Origin: Comamonadaceae bacterium
GTDB taxonomy: Bacteria; Pseudomonadota; Gammaproteobacteria; Burkholderiales; Burkholderiaceae_C
Reading direction: 5' to 3'
DNA: 18,436 bases
Assembly (NCBI GenBank): GCA_947460065.1
Contig: CANHGF010000009.1
Location: 1-18,436 of the forward strand
The notes below the pieces were generated by a model. The model saw nothing but the letters and a program-made list of their open reading frames with translations, had not been told where the DNA came from and did no database searches. Position 1 is the stretch's first letter; each line of letters opens with the position of its first letter. The position numbers and the translations under genes were made by a program. Below, one piece after another: positions 1 through 6,462 of this stretch.

Positions 1-27
1 ACCAACACAGCGACGCTACAAGCAGGT

Positions 28-52
28 GTGGGAGCTGCGCCCTCGCAGCGAT
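28..52 (+). repeat. REP-like palindromic element, copy 1
   Basis: The element has a GTGGGAGC head (28-35), then a hairpin with arms GCTGCG (34-39) and CGCAGC (44-49) around a CCCT loop, then GAT. A second copy on the opposite strand at 2532-2556 has the same head, loop and tail, but its arms are GCCGCG/CGCGGC, so one base pair differs by a compensatory change. A GTGG head followed by a short imperfectly conserved stem-loop is the known layout of REP elements mobilised by RAYT (REP-associated tyrosine transposase) proteins, for example in Pseudomonas. No RAYT gene is in the window. A second small inverted repeat, CATCG-CGC-CGATG (74-86), follows. The element lies about 60 bp beyond the stop of the minus-strand isochorismatase gene, a usual place for REPs. 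Confidence 0.65.
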
Positions 53-112
53 GCAGCGACAGATCAAACGCCTCATCGCGCCGATGCGCAGCGACCTTCC
101 ATCACAGCAGCG

Positions 113-727
113 CTACTTGATCAGCGCCTGCACCGCCTTGAAGGCCGGATGGCTGGCCGAGCGCAGCCATTCAAAAGCCACCATTTCGGTGCTCACCAGT
201 TCGCAGCCAGCGCCGGCGAGCCGGTCAAAAGCCGCATCACGGTTGCGCTCGGTGCGTGAGCCGCAGGCGTCGGTCACCACCCAGACCTCAAAGTCCTCCT
301 GCAGCAGCTCCAGCGCGGTCTGCAGCAGGCAGACATGGGCTTCACAGCCAGCCAGCACCACCGCGCCGCGCCCCTCCTGCGGCTCGGCCGGTTTTTGCAG
401 ATGGCGGGGCAGGCTGCGGGCATTGCCTGCGGGTTTGCGCTGGGGCGGGCGCAGCAGCTCACCCAGGCCCTCGGGCACCGCGCTGAAATGCATCTTGGCC
501 AGATGGCGGGCGCCGGCTTGGTCGAGCACCGCCTGCAGCTCGGGCAACTGAGGGCCGAGTTTGTCGGGGTTTTGCGCGGTCGCAATGACCGGCACCTGCA
601 GCACCTGGGCCATCTGCGCCAGGCGCACTGCGTTGGCCAGCACCGCCGGGCCCTCGTGAATGGCGGGCATCAGCCTCACCTGGTAATCGACCAGCACCAG
701 CTGGCTATCGTCGGCATCCAACAGCAT
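113..727 (-). CDS. Isochorismatase-family cysteine hydrolase
   Basis: This is a 204-residue cytoplasmic protein of the isochorismatase/nicotinamidase fold, which hydrolyses amide or vinyl-ether bonds through a Cys-Asp-Lys triad. The candidate triad is D14 (in VLVDYQ), K78 (in LAKMHFS) and C133 (in GCEAHVCLLQTA, the usual cis-peptide and nucleophile region). The ATG at 727 is chosen because GCAGGAG sits about 8 bp upstream; the frame is open to 892 but that extension is low-complexity and not family-like. Residues about 92-120 form an Arg/Pro/Gln-rich stretch where close relatives have a short loop, so an insertion is likely. It is transcribed divergently from the GloB-like gene. The substrate cannot be read from the sequence; YcaC-type relatives are often of unknown function. 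Family assignment is firm, reaction is not. Confidence 0.9.
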   Translation of the reverse strand: MLLDADDSQLVLVDYQVRLMPAIHEGPAVLANAVRLAQMAQVLQVPVIATAQNPDKLGPQLPELQAVLDQAGARHLAKMHFSAVPEGLGELLRPPQRKPAGNARSLPRHLQKPAEPQEGRGAVVLAGCEAHVCLLQTALELLQEDFEVWVVTDACGSRTERNRDAAFDRLAGAGCELVSTEMVAFEWLRSASHPAFKAVQALIK

Positions 728-851
728 TGAAAAGCTCCTGCGTCTTTCTGGCGCAGCCGCTGGGCTGCGCTCGGGGGGTGGGCAACTATAAGCGCTGCAT
801 CGGCGGCAGCCCTTGGCGCTTCCTACAATGGACGACAACCTGGAGACATAC
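728..851. promoter_or_regulatory. Divergent intergenic region with perfect hairpin
   Basis: This 124-bp stretch separates two genes transcribed away from each other, so it should hold both promoters. A perfect inverted repeat GCGCAGCC-GCTG-GGCTGCGC lies at 751-770, in the 5' leader of the isochorismatase gene. It is followed by a G-run (772-778). Two -10-like hexamers are visible: TATAGT on the minus strand (785-790) and TACAAT on the plus strand (824-829). I see no convincing -35 element for either, so the promoter calls are weak. The hairpin could be an attenuator, an operator or simply a dispersed repeat. Confidence 0.4.
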
Positions 852-1643
852 ATGATCGTCGAACGCATCTGGACCGGCAACAGCCTGCGCAACTACAACT
901 ACCTCGTGGCCTGCCCCGACAGCGGCCAGGCCCTGGCCATAGACCCGCTGGACGCGGAAAAATGCCTGAACACCGCCCGCGTCAAGGGCTGGCAAATCAC
1001 GCAGGTGCTCAACACCCATGAGCACCATGACCATACCGGCGGCAATGCGGCGGTGATCGAGGCCACCGGCGCCAAGCTGATCGCCCACCACAAGGCCGCC
1101 GGCAAGATTGCCGGGGTGGACCGTGGCGTCGGCGCCGGCGATGTGATCAAGGTCGGCCGCCACATTGAGCTGCAATGCCTGGATACGCCCGGCCATACGA
1201 TGTGCCACATCTGCCTGTTCGCCCATGCCGAGGAGCCGGCGCTGTTTTCAGGCGACACCATGTTCAACGCCGGCGCCGGTAATGTGCACAACGGCGGCAG
1301 CGTGGATGCGCTGTTCGACACCTTCGAGCAACAACTGCTGCAACTGCCAGGCCAAACTCGGCTGTTCCCCGGCCACGACTACCTGGAAAACAACCTGCGC
1401 TTTAGCCTCGATCGCGAACCCGACAACGCCGCCGCCCAGGCCCGCCTGAGCAGCGCTGCCGATCACGACCCCGCGCAGGCGCAGGTCACCACGCTGGCCC
1501 AGGAGCGCGAGTTCAACAGCTTCATGCGCCTGGACAGCCCCAGCCTGATCGCCATCTTGCGCAAGAACTTCCCAGACCTGCCCGAACAGCCGGACCGCCG
1601 CACCGTCTTCACCCGCCTGCGCGAGTTGCGCAATCGGTGGTAG
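852..1643 (+). CDS. gloB: Hydroxyacylglutathione hydrolase-like metallo-beta-lactamase-fold protein
   Basis: This 263-residue protein is a glyoxalase II-type thioesterase; the family hydrolyses S-D-lactoylglutathione to D-lactate and glutathione with a dinuclear metal site. All metal ligands are present: H56, H58, D60 and H61 in THEHHDH, H115 in PGHT, D135 in SGDT and H175 in PGHDY. A C-terminal helical domain with an EFNSFMRLDSPSL segment follows. The usual GCGRLFEG-type segment after the bridging Asp is replaced by GAGNVHNGG (141-149), so glutathione binding and substrate may differ from classical GloB. The ATG at 852 is preferred over one at 813 because TGGAG lies 6 bp upstream and the family begins there. 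The metallo-hydrolase assignment is certain; the exact thioester substrate is not. Confidence 0.88.
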   Translation: MIVERIWTGNSLRNYNYLVACPDSGQALAIDPLDAEKCLNTARVKGWQITQVLNTHEHHDHTGGNAAVIEATGAKLIAHHKAAGKIAGVDRGVGAGDVIKVGRHIELQCLDTPGHTMCHICLFAHAEEPALFSGDTMFNAGAGNVHNGGSVDALFDTFEQQLLQLPGQTRLFPGHDYLENNLRFSLDREPDNAAAQARLSSAADHDPAQAQVTTLAQEREFNSFMRLDSPSLIAILRKNFPDLPEQPDRRTVFTRLRELRNRW

Positions 1644-1658
1644 GGCTGGCCGAAACTC

Positions 1659-1692
1659 CCCCTTTGGGGCGCAGGCTATGCCCGGATCGGGC
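1659..1692. other. Small hairpins between convergent genes
   Basis: The GloB-like gene (ends 1643) and the secreted-protein gene (minus strand, ends 1807) converge on this 163-bp gap, so termination is expected here. Two short inverted repeats are visible: CCCC-TTT-GGGG (1659-1669) and GCCCG-GAT-CGGGC (1680-1692). Neither is followed by a T-run on either strand, so an intrinsic terminator is not clearly supported. The rest of the gap holds only the 10-bp tandem repeat. Confidence 0.25.
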
Positions 1693-1773
1693 TGCACATG
1701 GGCGATCCCATCTTGCGCAAGCTTGCGGGCCTTGGGCTGAGCATGCGCACCGGGTCGGTAGCGGCGGAACAGT

Positions 1774-1809
1774 CCGCTATTGGCCGCTATTGGCCGCTAT
1801 TGGCCGCTA
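1774..1809. repeat. 10-bp tandem repeat overlapping a stop codon
   Basis: The unit CCGCTATTGG is repeated three times and followed by a partial fourth copy (CCGCTA). On the minus strand the partial copy contains the TAG stop of the secreted-protein gene (1807-1809). The rest of the array lies just downstream of that gene, between two convergent genes. Copies are identical, which points to recent slippage or active homogenisation. Confidence 0.85.
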
Positions 1810-2406
1810 CTGCGTCGGCTTTACGCCGTTGGTACTGACCTGCACCCGAGCAGCGGTCAGCTTATCGCCCTCGCCGATGCGGGCGACGATGAAGATCGTC
1901 TCGCCGGGCTTGATGTCGGCACGGCTGCCCGGCGCGGATTGAGACATCGGCGTGCCGGGCGGAACGAGCACCTTGACCGTCCCCGACTTGTAGTTCAGCA
2001 CCAGCTCAGAGCCGTTGGCGAGAACCGCTTGCCCTTCCAGAGCGGCGTTGGTCATGGTCGAGCCCACTGCGAGATCGAATGGCGTGAGGCCCAGCGGTGC
2101 CGTCATTGGGATGGGCCGCACATCGATGGCCACTGTTTCGCCGTCCGCGCGCCTGACGGTGGTCACCCCCAACACCATGCCAGGCTTCACATCGGACAGG
2201 CTGAAAGCCTTGGTGCCCGACACGTTGACCGTATCGGGCAGTTCAACCTCGACCGGTCCGGCCCCACGCGCATCGACACGGATCATCCGACCGTCGAAGC
2301 TGGTGATGGTGCCTCGGATGTTGACACTTTGCGGCGTCTGCGCGAACGCGCCGCCGCTGAGGATGAGTACAGCGAGCCAACTCGCCACAATGCGCGATCC
2401 ATTCAT
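1807..2406 (-). CDS. Conserved exported protein of unknown function
   Basis: This 199-residue protein begins with a Sec-type signal peptide: a basic N-terminus, a hydrophobic stretch (ASWLAVLILSGGAFA) and a likely cut near AFA-QT at residue 22. The mature part is beta-rich with repeated short modules such as VNIRGTITSFDG, VELPDTVNVSGTKAFSLSDVK and VKVLVPPGTPMSQ. It resembles a family of periplasmic conserved hypothetical proteins, perhaps OB-fold-like. No catalytic or metal site can be pointed to. The ATG at 2406 is chosen because GGGAGG lies about 5 bp upstream and the signal peptide starts there; an ATG 33 bp further upstream lacks both. It is monocistronic and converges on the GloB-like gene. 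Function unknown. Confidence 0.8.
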   Translation of the reverse strand: MNGSRIVASWLAVLILSGGAFAQTPQSVNIRGTITSFDGRMIRVDARGAGPVEVELPDTVNVSGTKAFSLSDVKPGMVLGVTTVRRADGETVAIDVRPIPMTAPLGLTPFDLAVGSTMTNAALEGQAVLANGSELVLNYKSGTVKVLVPPGTPMSQSAPGSRADIKPGETIFIVARIGEGDKLTAARVQVSTNGVKPTQ

Positions 2407-2531
2407 GCTCGCCTCCCAGGTAGTTGATAGTGCAAGCATAGCGCTTCGCCTTATCCAGTTGCGCCTGAGCTAAAACGTTGCGGATTCAAGCGCGGCCACG
2501 AGGGCGTCGGGCGGCTCTTCGCTTGCGCCGC

Positions 2532-2556
2532 ATCGCCGCGAGGGCGCGGCTCCCAC
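2532..2556 (-). repeat. REP-like palindromic element, copy 2
   Basis: On the minus strand this reads GTGGGAGC head, stem arms GCCGCG and CGCGGC around a CCCT loop, then GAT. It is the partner of the element at 28-52, with a C:G pair where that one has T:A. It lies between the 3' end of the aminotransferase gene and the start of the secreted-protein gene. The following bases (2500-2531) are GC-rich with a weaker inverted repeat and may belong to a longer element. The head of this REP is continuous with the 13-bp tandem array that starts at 2552. Confidence 0.65.
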
Positions 2557-2642
2557 ACCCCTCTCCCACACCCCTCTCCCACACCTCTCTCGCACACCTC
2601 TCTCGCACACCTCTCTCGCACACCTCTCTCGCACACCTCTCT
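2552..2642. repeat. 13-bp minisatellite, seven copies
   Basis: There are seven head-to-tail 13-bp units: two of CCCACACCCCTCT (2552-2577), one intermediate CCCACACCTCTCT (2578-2590) and four of CGCACACCTCTCT (2591-2642), then a decayed partial unit. The variants run in order along the array, as expected from stepwise duplication starting at the REP end. The first unit overlaps the reversed REP head (GGTGTGGGAG). The array is in the non-coding gap downstream of the aminotransferase gene. Open frames read through it are low-complexity artefacts. No terminator is recognised in this 280-bp gap (2407-2686). Confidence 0.9.
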
Positions 2643-2686
2643 CGAACATCCCCCCTAAAGCGCCAGTCTGCGAATTGAAGGCAGGA

Positions 2687-3883
2687 TCAGCCCAAAGCCA
2701 CCCGCAGGCGTGCAATGCCTTCCTCGATCTTGGCCACGTCGGCGGTGGCAAAGCTCAGGCGCAAGGTGGAGGGGTCTGGGTTCTGCGCGTAAAACGGCGC
2801 GCCGGGCACAAAGGCCACGCCCTGCTCGATGGCTTTTTTGGCAAAGTCACCAGCGTGCTTGGTACGCCCGCCAGCACCGGTCAGACTGGCCCAGAAAAAC
2901 AGGCCCCCCTGGGGTTGGCTAAAGCTCAGCGCATCGCCGAGTTCACGCTGCAGGGCAGCGCCCATGGCGCGCGCGCGCTCTGCGTAAGTAGCGCGCACCG
3001 TAGCCAGGGTGGCAGGCATGCGACCGGCTTGCAGGTAGTGGGTGGCCGTCACCTGGGCGAAGGTGCTGGTATGCGCATCGCTGAACTGCTTGCACATGGT
3101 GGCGCGGGCCAGCAGCTCGCTGGGCGCGATCAGCCAGCCTACCCGCAGACCCGGGCTAAGCACTTTGGACAGACTGCCGCAGTAAGCCAGGACATCGCGG
3201 CTGCCCGGGACCTGGGCCGACAGGGCGAGCAAACTCGGCGGCGGCGGCTCACCGAAATACAGGTCGCCGTAGGGGTCGTCCTCGACCACCAGAACCTGAT
3301 GCTGCGCCGCCAGCTCCAAGATGCGGCGGCGCCGCTCCAGGCTGAGCATGGCCCCGCTGGGATTGCCGAAGGTCGGGATCAGGTAGATCATGCGCGGGCG
3401 ATGCTCGATGATCAATTGCTCGAGCCGGTCGACCTGCACGCCTTGCGCATCGATAGGCGCGCTAATCAGCTCGGCCCCATAGAGCCGAAAACACTGGATG
3501 GTGGCGAGAAAAGTCGGGCCTTCGACGATCACCTTGTCGCCCGGGTTGATCATCACCTTGGCCAGCAAGTCCAGCGCCTGCTGGCTGCCGGTGGTCACGA
3601 TCAGTCCATCAGCGCTGACGCTCGCCCCCTTGTCCGCCATGAAGCGAGCCAGGGCCTCGCGCAAGGGGCCATGGCCTTCAGTCGCACCATATTGCAAAGC
3701 CGCTCCAGGCTCGCTGGCCAGGGCCTGCTGCGAAGCCTGCCTGAGCCCCTCGACATCGAACATCGCGCTATCAGGAAAGCCTCCGGCAAAGCTGATGATG
3801 CCGGGCTTGCCCAGCAGCTTGAACAGTTCACGGATGGCGGAGGTCTCGACGTTGGCCAGTCGGTCGGCAAATTGGATGGGCAT
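2687..3883 (-). CDS. PLP-dependent aminotransferase, fold type I
   Basis: This 398-residue cytoplasmic enzyme belongs to the class I/II aminotransferases, in the branch that includes 2-aminoadipate aminotransferase (LysN) and MocR catalytic domains. No GntR DNA-binding domain is present. It moves an amino group between an amino acid and a 2-oxo acid. The PLP lysine is K240 in YCGSLSKVLSPGLRVGW. N174 (in TFGNPSG) and D203/Y205 (in EDDPYGDLYF) should contact the cofactor, and an Arg in the STLRLSFA segment near the C-terminus should bind the substrate carboxylate. Length is normal. The start at 3883 has a poor ribosome-binding site but matches the family start. It is 70 bp downstream of the cupin and on the same strand as the TRAP genes, so it may use the imported oxo acid. 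Substrate not determinable. Confidence 0.92.
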   Translation of the reverse strand: MPIQFADRLANVETSAIRELFKLLGKPGIISFAGGFPDSAMFDVEGLRQASQQALASEPGAALQYGATEGHGPLREALARFMADKGASVSADGLIVTTGSQQALDLLAKVMINPGDKVIVEGPTFLATIQCFRLYGAELISAPIDAQGVQVDRLEQLIIEHRPRMIYLIPTFGNPSGAMLSLERRRRILELAAQHQVLVVEDDPYGDLYFGEPPPPSLLALSAQVPGSRDVLAYCGSLSKVLSPGLRVGWLIAPSELLARATMCKQFSDAHTSTFAQVTATHYLQAGRMPATLATVRATYAERARAMGAALQRELGDALSFSQPQGGLFFWASLTGAGGRTKHAGDFAKKAIEQGVAFVPGAPFYAQNPDPSTLRLSFATADVAKIEEGIARLRVALG

Positions 3884-3953
3884 GGTGAGGGCTCTGGATC
3901 GGAATCCGCCATGTTAGCGCCTGCTGAGTCGAAACCCGAGCCAGGGGCTGGAT

Positions 3954-4283
3954 TCAATCGACGATGAAAAGCTTGGCGCCCATCGCAGTTTGCGACCGGT
4001 GGGCCTCGGCCCCGTCGGCCACCTGATAGCTCATGCCAGGCTTGAGGGTGAAACGGCGGCCGTCTTCCAGCTCCGTCTCCAACTCGCCCTCGAGGCACAG
4101 CAGCACATGGCCCTTGCTGCACCAGTGGTCGGCGAGATAACCGGGGGTGTATTCGACCATTCGGACGCGGATGCCTGCAAAGTCACAGGTTCGCCAATAA
4201 GCAGTTCCGGTCTCGCCCGGATGCACCGTGCGCGGCACGGTAGACCAGTCGGTCGTGCCAAATGGAATACCTTCCATCTTCAT
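3954..4283 (-). CDS. DHCW-motif cupin-fold protein
   Basis: This 109-residue single-domain cupin carries the segment YLADHWCSKGHVLLCLEGE, matching small proteins named DHCW-motif cupins, followed by LKPGMSYQV and a final AHR...LFIVD strand. His residues in DHW, KGH and EAHR could bind a metal, but no reaction is known to me for the family. The ATG at 4283 is chosen because GGGGAG lies about 8 bp upstream and conserved sequence starts there; an open extension to 4349 is not family-like. It lies 82 bp after the TRAP large subunit and 70 bp before the aminotransferase, and is probably co-transcribed. A role in oxo-acid or amino-acid metabolism is only suggested by context. Confidence 0.85.
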   Translation of the reverse strand: MKMEGIPFGTTDWSTVPRTVHPGETGTAYWRTCDFAGIRVRMVEYTPGYLADHWCSKGHVLLCLEGELETELEDGRRFTLKPGMSYQVADGAEAHRSQTAMGAKLFIVD

Positions 4284-4365
4284 CTCAGATCTCCCCTGCT
4301 CAACAAGCCAATGCCAAGCGCTCCCCATGGGGATCTCGCCTCGCGCCATGATAGGCCTACTCGAC

Positions 4366-5850
4366 CTATTTGGCGTCTTTCGGGTCTGTTTGGAAAAGTC
4401 GGGAGGGATCCCTATCCGATGCGTCTTCCTCGCGCGCGCCCTGGAAGTTGATCTCGACCTTGTCGGTGTCCACTGCCACCTCCTTGTCCAGGAAGGCGGT
4501 CACAGTCTGCGGAACGAAGATCACAATCGCCACCAAAATCAGCTGCATCACCACCCAGGGGATGGCGCCCAGATACAGGTCCTTGGACTGCACCTTGCGT
4601 TCGAGCTTGCCCTCCTTGAACAGGGTGTCTGAGATGCCACGCAGATAAAACAACGAAAAGCCAAAAGGCGGGTGCATGAAGCTGGTCTGCATATTGACCG
4701 CGATCAGCACGCCGAACCACACCAGATCGATACCTAGCTTGTGAGCCACTGGCGCCAGCAGAGGCAGGACGATGAAGGCGATCTCGAAGAAATCAAGGAA
4801 GAAGGCCAGCACGAAGATAAAGATATTGACCACGATGAGAAAGCCGATCTGCCCACCGGGCAAGCTGCTCATCAGATGCTCGATCCACAAGCCCCCGCCG
4901 ATGCCCTGAAACACCAGCGAGAATGCCCGCGAGCCGATCAGGATGAAGACCACCATGGCGGTCATTCGCATGGTCGCAGTCATGGCCGACTGCAGCAGGG
5001 CCCAGCTCAGTCGCCTTTGCAGGGCCGCCAGTGCCATCGCGCCAAGCGCTCCCATAGCGCCAGCTTCGGTGGGTGTGGCGACCGCTGTGTCTATGCCGGG
5101 CAGGCCGCCCATGCTGCCCAGCACTGCAAAGATCAGAAAAGCCGAGGGAACGATGCCGCGCAGACACTTGGCCCACAGCGCCCAGCCATGTAGGGTGCGC
5201 GCTTCTTTGGGCAGGCTGGGCACATCCTGCGGCCGCACACGGCTGAGCACGAAGGTGTAAAGCGCAAACAGCAGCACCTGAATGATGGCCGGCCCCCAGG
5301 CGCCCTTGTACATATCGCCCACGGAGCGTCCGAGTTGGTCGGCCAGCACAATCAAGGCCAGCGAGGGCGGCACCAGCTGGGTGATGGTGCCCGAAGCCGC
5401 CAGCACGCCGGTGGCGTAGCGCATGTTGTAGCCGTAGCGCATCATCACCGGAAGGGAGATCATGGCCATGGCGATCACCTGGCCCGCCACGGTGCCGGTG
5501 ATCGCGCCCAGGATGAAGCCGACGATGATGACCGAATAACCCAGGCCGCCGCGAATCGGGCCGAAGAGCTGACCCATGGAATCGAGCATGTCCTCGGCCA
5601 GGCCGCAGCGCTCGAGGATGCAGCCCATCAGGGTGAAAAACGGAATGGCCAGCAGCAACTCATTGGAAAGAATGCCAAATACATTGAGCGGCAGCGCCGA
5701 CAGGAACGTCGATGGAAACAGGTCCAGGGCCACGGCCACCAGGCCGCAGGCCACACCAAGCGCGGCCAGTGAAAAGGCGACCGGAAAACCCAGCAGCAGC
5801 ACGCCAACCAGGCCGGCAAACATCAGTGGGGGGAAAAGTTCTGCGATCAT
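4366..5850 (-). CDS. TRAP transporter large permease subunit (DctM family)
   Basis: This 494-residue inner-membrane protein is almost entirely hydrophobic helices, with the typical start PLMFAGLVGVLLLGFPVAFSLAALG. It forms the Na+-coupled transport channel of a tripartite ATP-independent periplasmic transporter. Conserved segments include LLAIPFFTLMGCILERCGLAEDML, the GTVAGQV helix and MQTSFMHPPFGFSLFYLRG. It is longer than the shortest DctM proteins and has a charged C-terminal tail (about the last 35 residues, ending near DPKDAK). Its ATG overlaps the stop of the small subunit by 4 bp (ATGA), implying translational coupling. The substrate is set by the binding protein encoded at 6463-7548. 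Confidence 0.95.
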   Translation of the reverse strand: MIAELFPPLMFAGLVGVLLLGFPVAFSLAALGVACGLVAVALDLFPSTFLSALPLNVFGILSNELLLAIPFFTLMGCILERCGLAEDMLDSMGQLFGPIRGGLGYSVIIVGFILGAITGTVAGQVIAMAMISLPVMMRYGYNMRYATGVLAASGTITQLVPPSLALIVLADQLGRSVGDMYKGAWGPAIIQVLLFALYTFVLSRVRPQDVPSLPKEARTLHGWALWAKCLRGIVPSAFLIFAVLGSMGGLPGIDTAVATPTEAGAMGALGAMALAALQRRLSWALLQSAMTATMRMTAMVVFILIGSRAFSLVFQGIGGGLWIEHLMSSLPGGQIGFLIVVNIFIFVLAFFLDFFEIAFIVLPLLAPVAHKLGIDLVWFGVLIAVNMQTSFMHPPFGFSLFYLRGISDTLFKEGKLERKVQSKDLYLGAIPWVVMQLILVAIVIFVPQTVTAFLDKEVAVDTDKVEINFQGAREEDASDRDPSRLFQTDPKDAK

Positions 5851-6416
5851 TGCAGCGGCTTTTCATAGTGCATCGACAGCTCGATACGACCGCGCAGCCA
5901 GAGCACGCGCTTGCCCAGCTCGCTCAAGCCCTGCAAGACCAGCAACCCAAAACCCAAGGGCAGCAAGCTCATCGCCGGCCAGCGGATCAGCCCGCCGGCG
6001 TTGGGCGAGGTCTCACCCGAGACGAACATCTCAACCAGAATCGGCCAGGACAGATAGGTCATCAACACCATCACCGGCAGCAGGAAAAGCAGAAAACCGA
6101 ACAGATCCAGCCATCCCTGGGTGCGGGGCTTCCAGCGGCCATAGAACAGGTCGACCCGCACATGCTCGTTGAGCCTGAGCACCTGCGCGGCGCCCATCAT
6201 CACGCCCGCCCCAAACAGGTACCACTGAATCTCCAGCCATCCGTTGGAGCTAACGCCCAGAAAAAAACGCACCAGCGCGTTGCCGCCGCTGATCACACAG
6301 GACAGCAGCAAGGCGTATTTTGCGATGACGCCAAAAACGTCAGACAGCGCGTCGATGGCGCGTATCCATAGCGGCAGACGGGCAGAATCGGTCGTCGATC
6401 TATCCACCGGGTTCAT
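5847..6416 (-). CDS. TRAP transporter small permease subunit (DctQ family)
   Basis: This 189-residue membrane protein has four predicted helices and the family signature LEIQWYLFGAGVMMGAAQVLRLNEHVRVDLFYG in its middle part. It is the small subunit that pairs with DctM in TRAP uptake. It starts 46 bp after the binding-protein gene and overlaps the large-subunit gene by 4 bp, giving the order P-Q-M. The ribosome-binding site is weak (GGCAGG), so translation may depend partly on the upstream gene. Family assignment is secure. Confidence 0.94.
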   Translation of the reverse strand: MNPVDRSTTDSARLPLWIRAIDALSDVFGVIAKYALLLSCVISGGNALVRFFLGVSSNGWLEIQWYLFGAGVMMGAAQVLRLNEHVRVDLFYGRWKPRTQGWLDLFGFLLFLLPVMVLMTYLSWPILVEMFVSGETSPNAGGLIRWPAMSLLPLGFGLLVLQGLSELGKRVLWLRGRIELSMHYEKPLQ

Positions 6417-6462
6417 GCTCTGCCTGCCGGCTCAAAGGGAGGACTGGCCTCCCGATGAGCGA

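Noticed and set aside
1..112. Coding region at the left edge
   Set aside because: Only the REP-like element and short inverted repeats are seen; open frames here have no recognisable domain or start signal.
2552..2642. CRISPR array
   Set aside because: The 13-bp units are directly adjacent with no spacers and no cas genes are nearby; this is a minisatellite.
2451..2751. Cys/Arg/Glu-rich repeat peptides encoded across the 13-bp array
   Set aside because: They arise from reading the tandem repeat in several frames, with no ribosome-binding site or domain.
2675..3967. A 430-codon plus-strand frame opposite the aminotransferase
   Set aside because: The minus-strand frame carries the PLP lysine and all family motifs; the plus-strand product is low-complexity.
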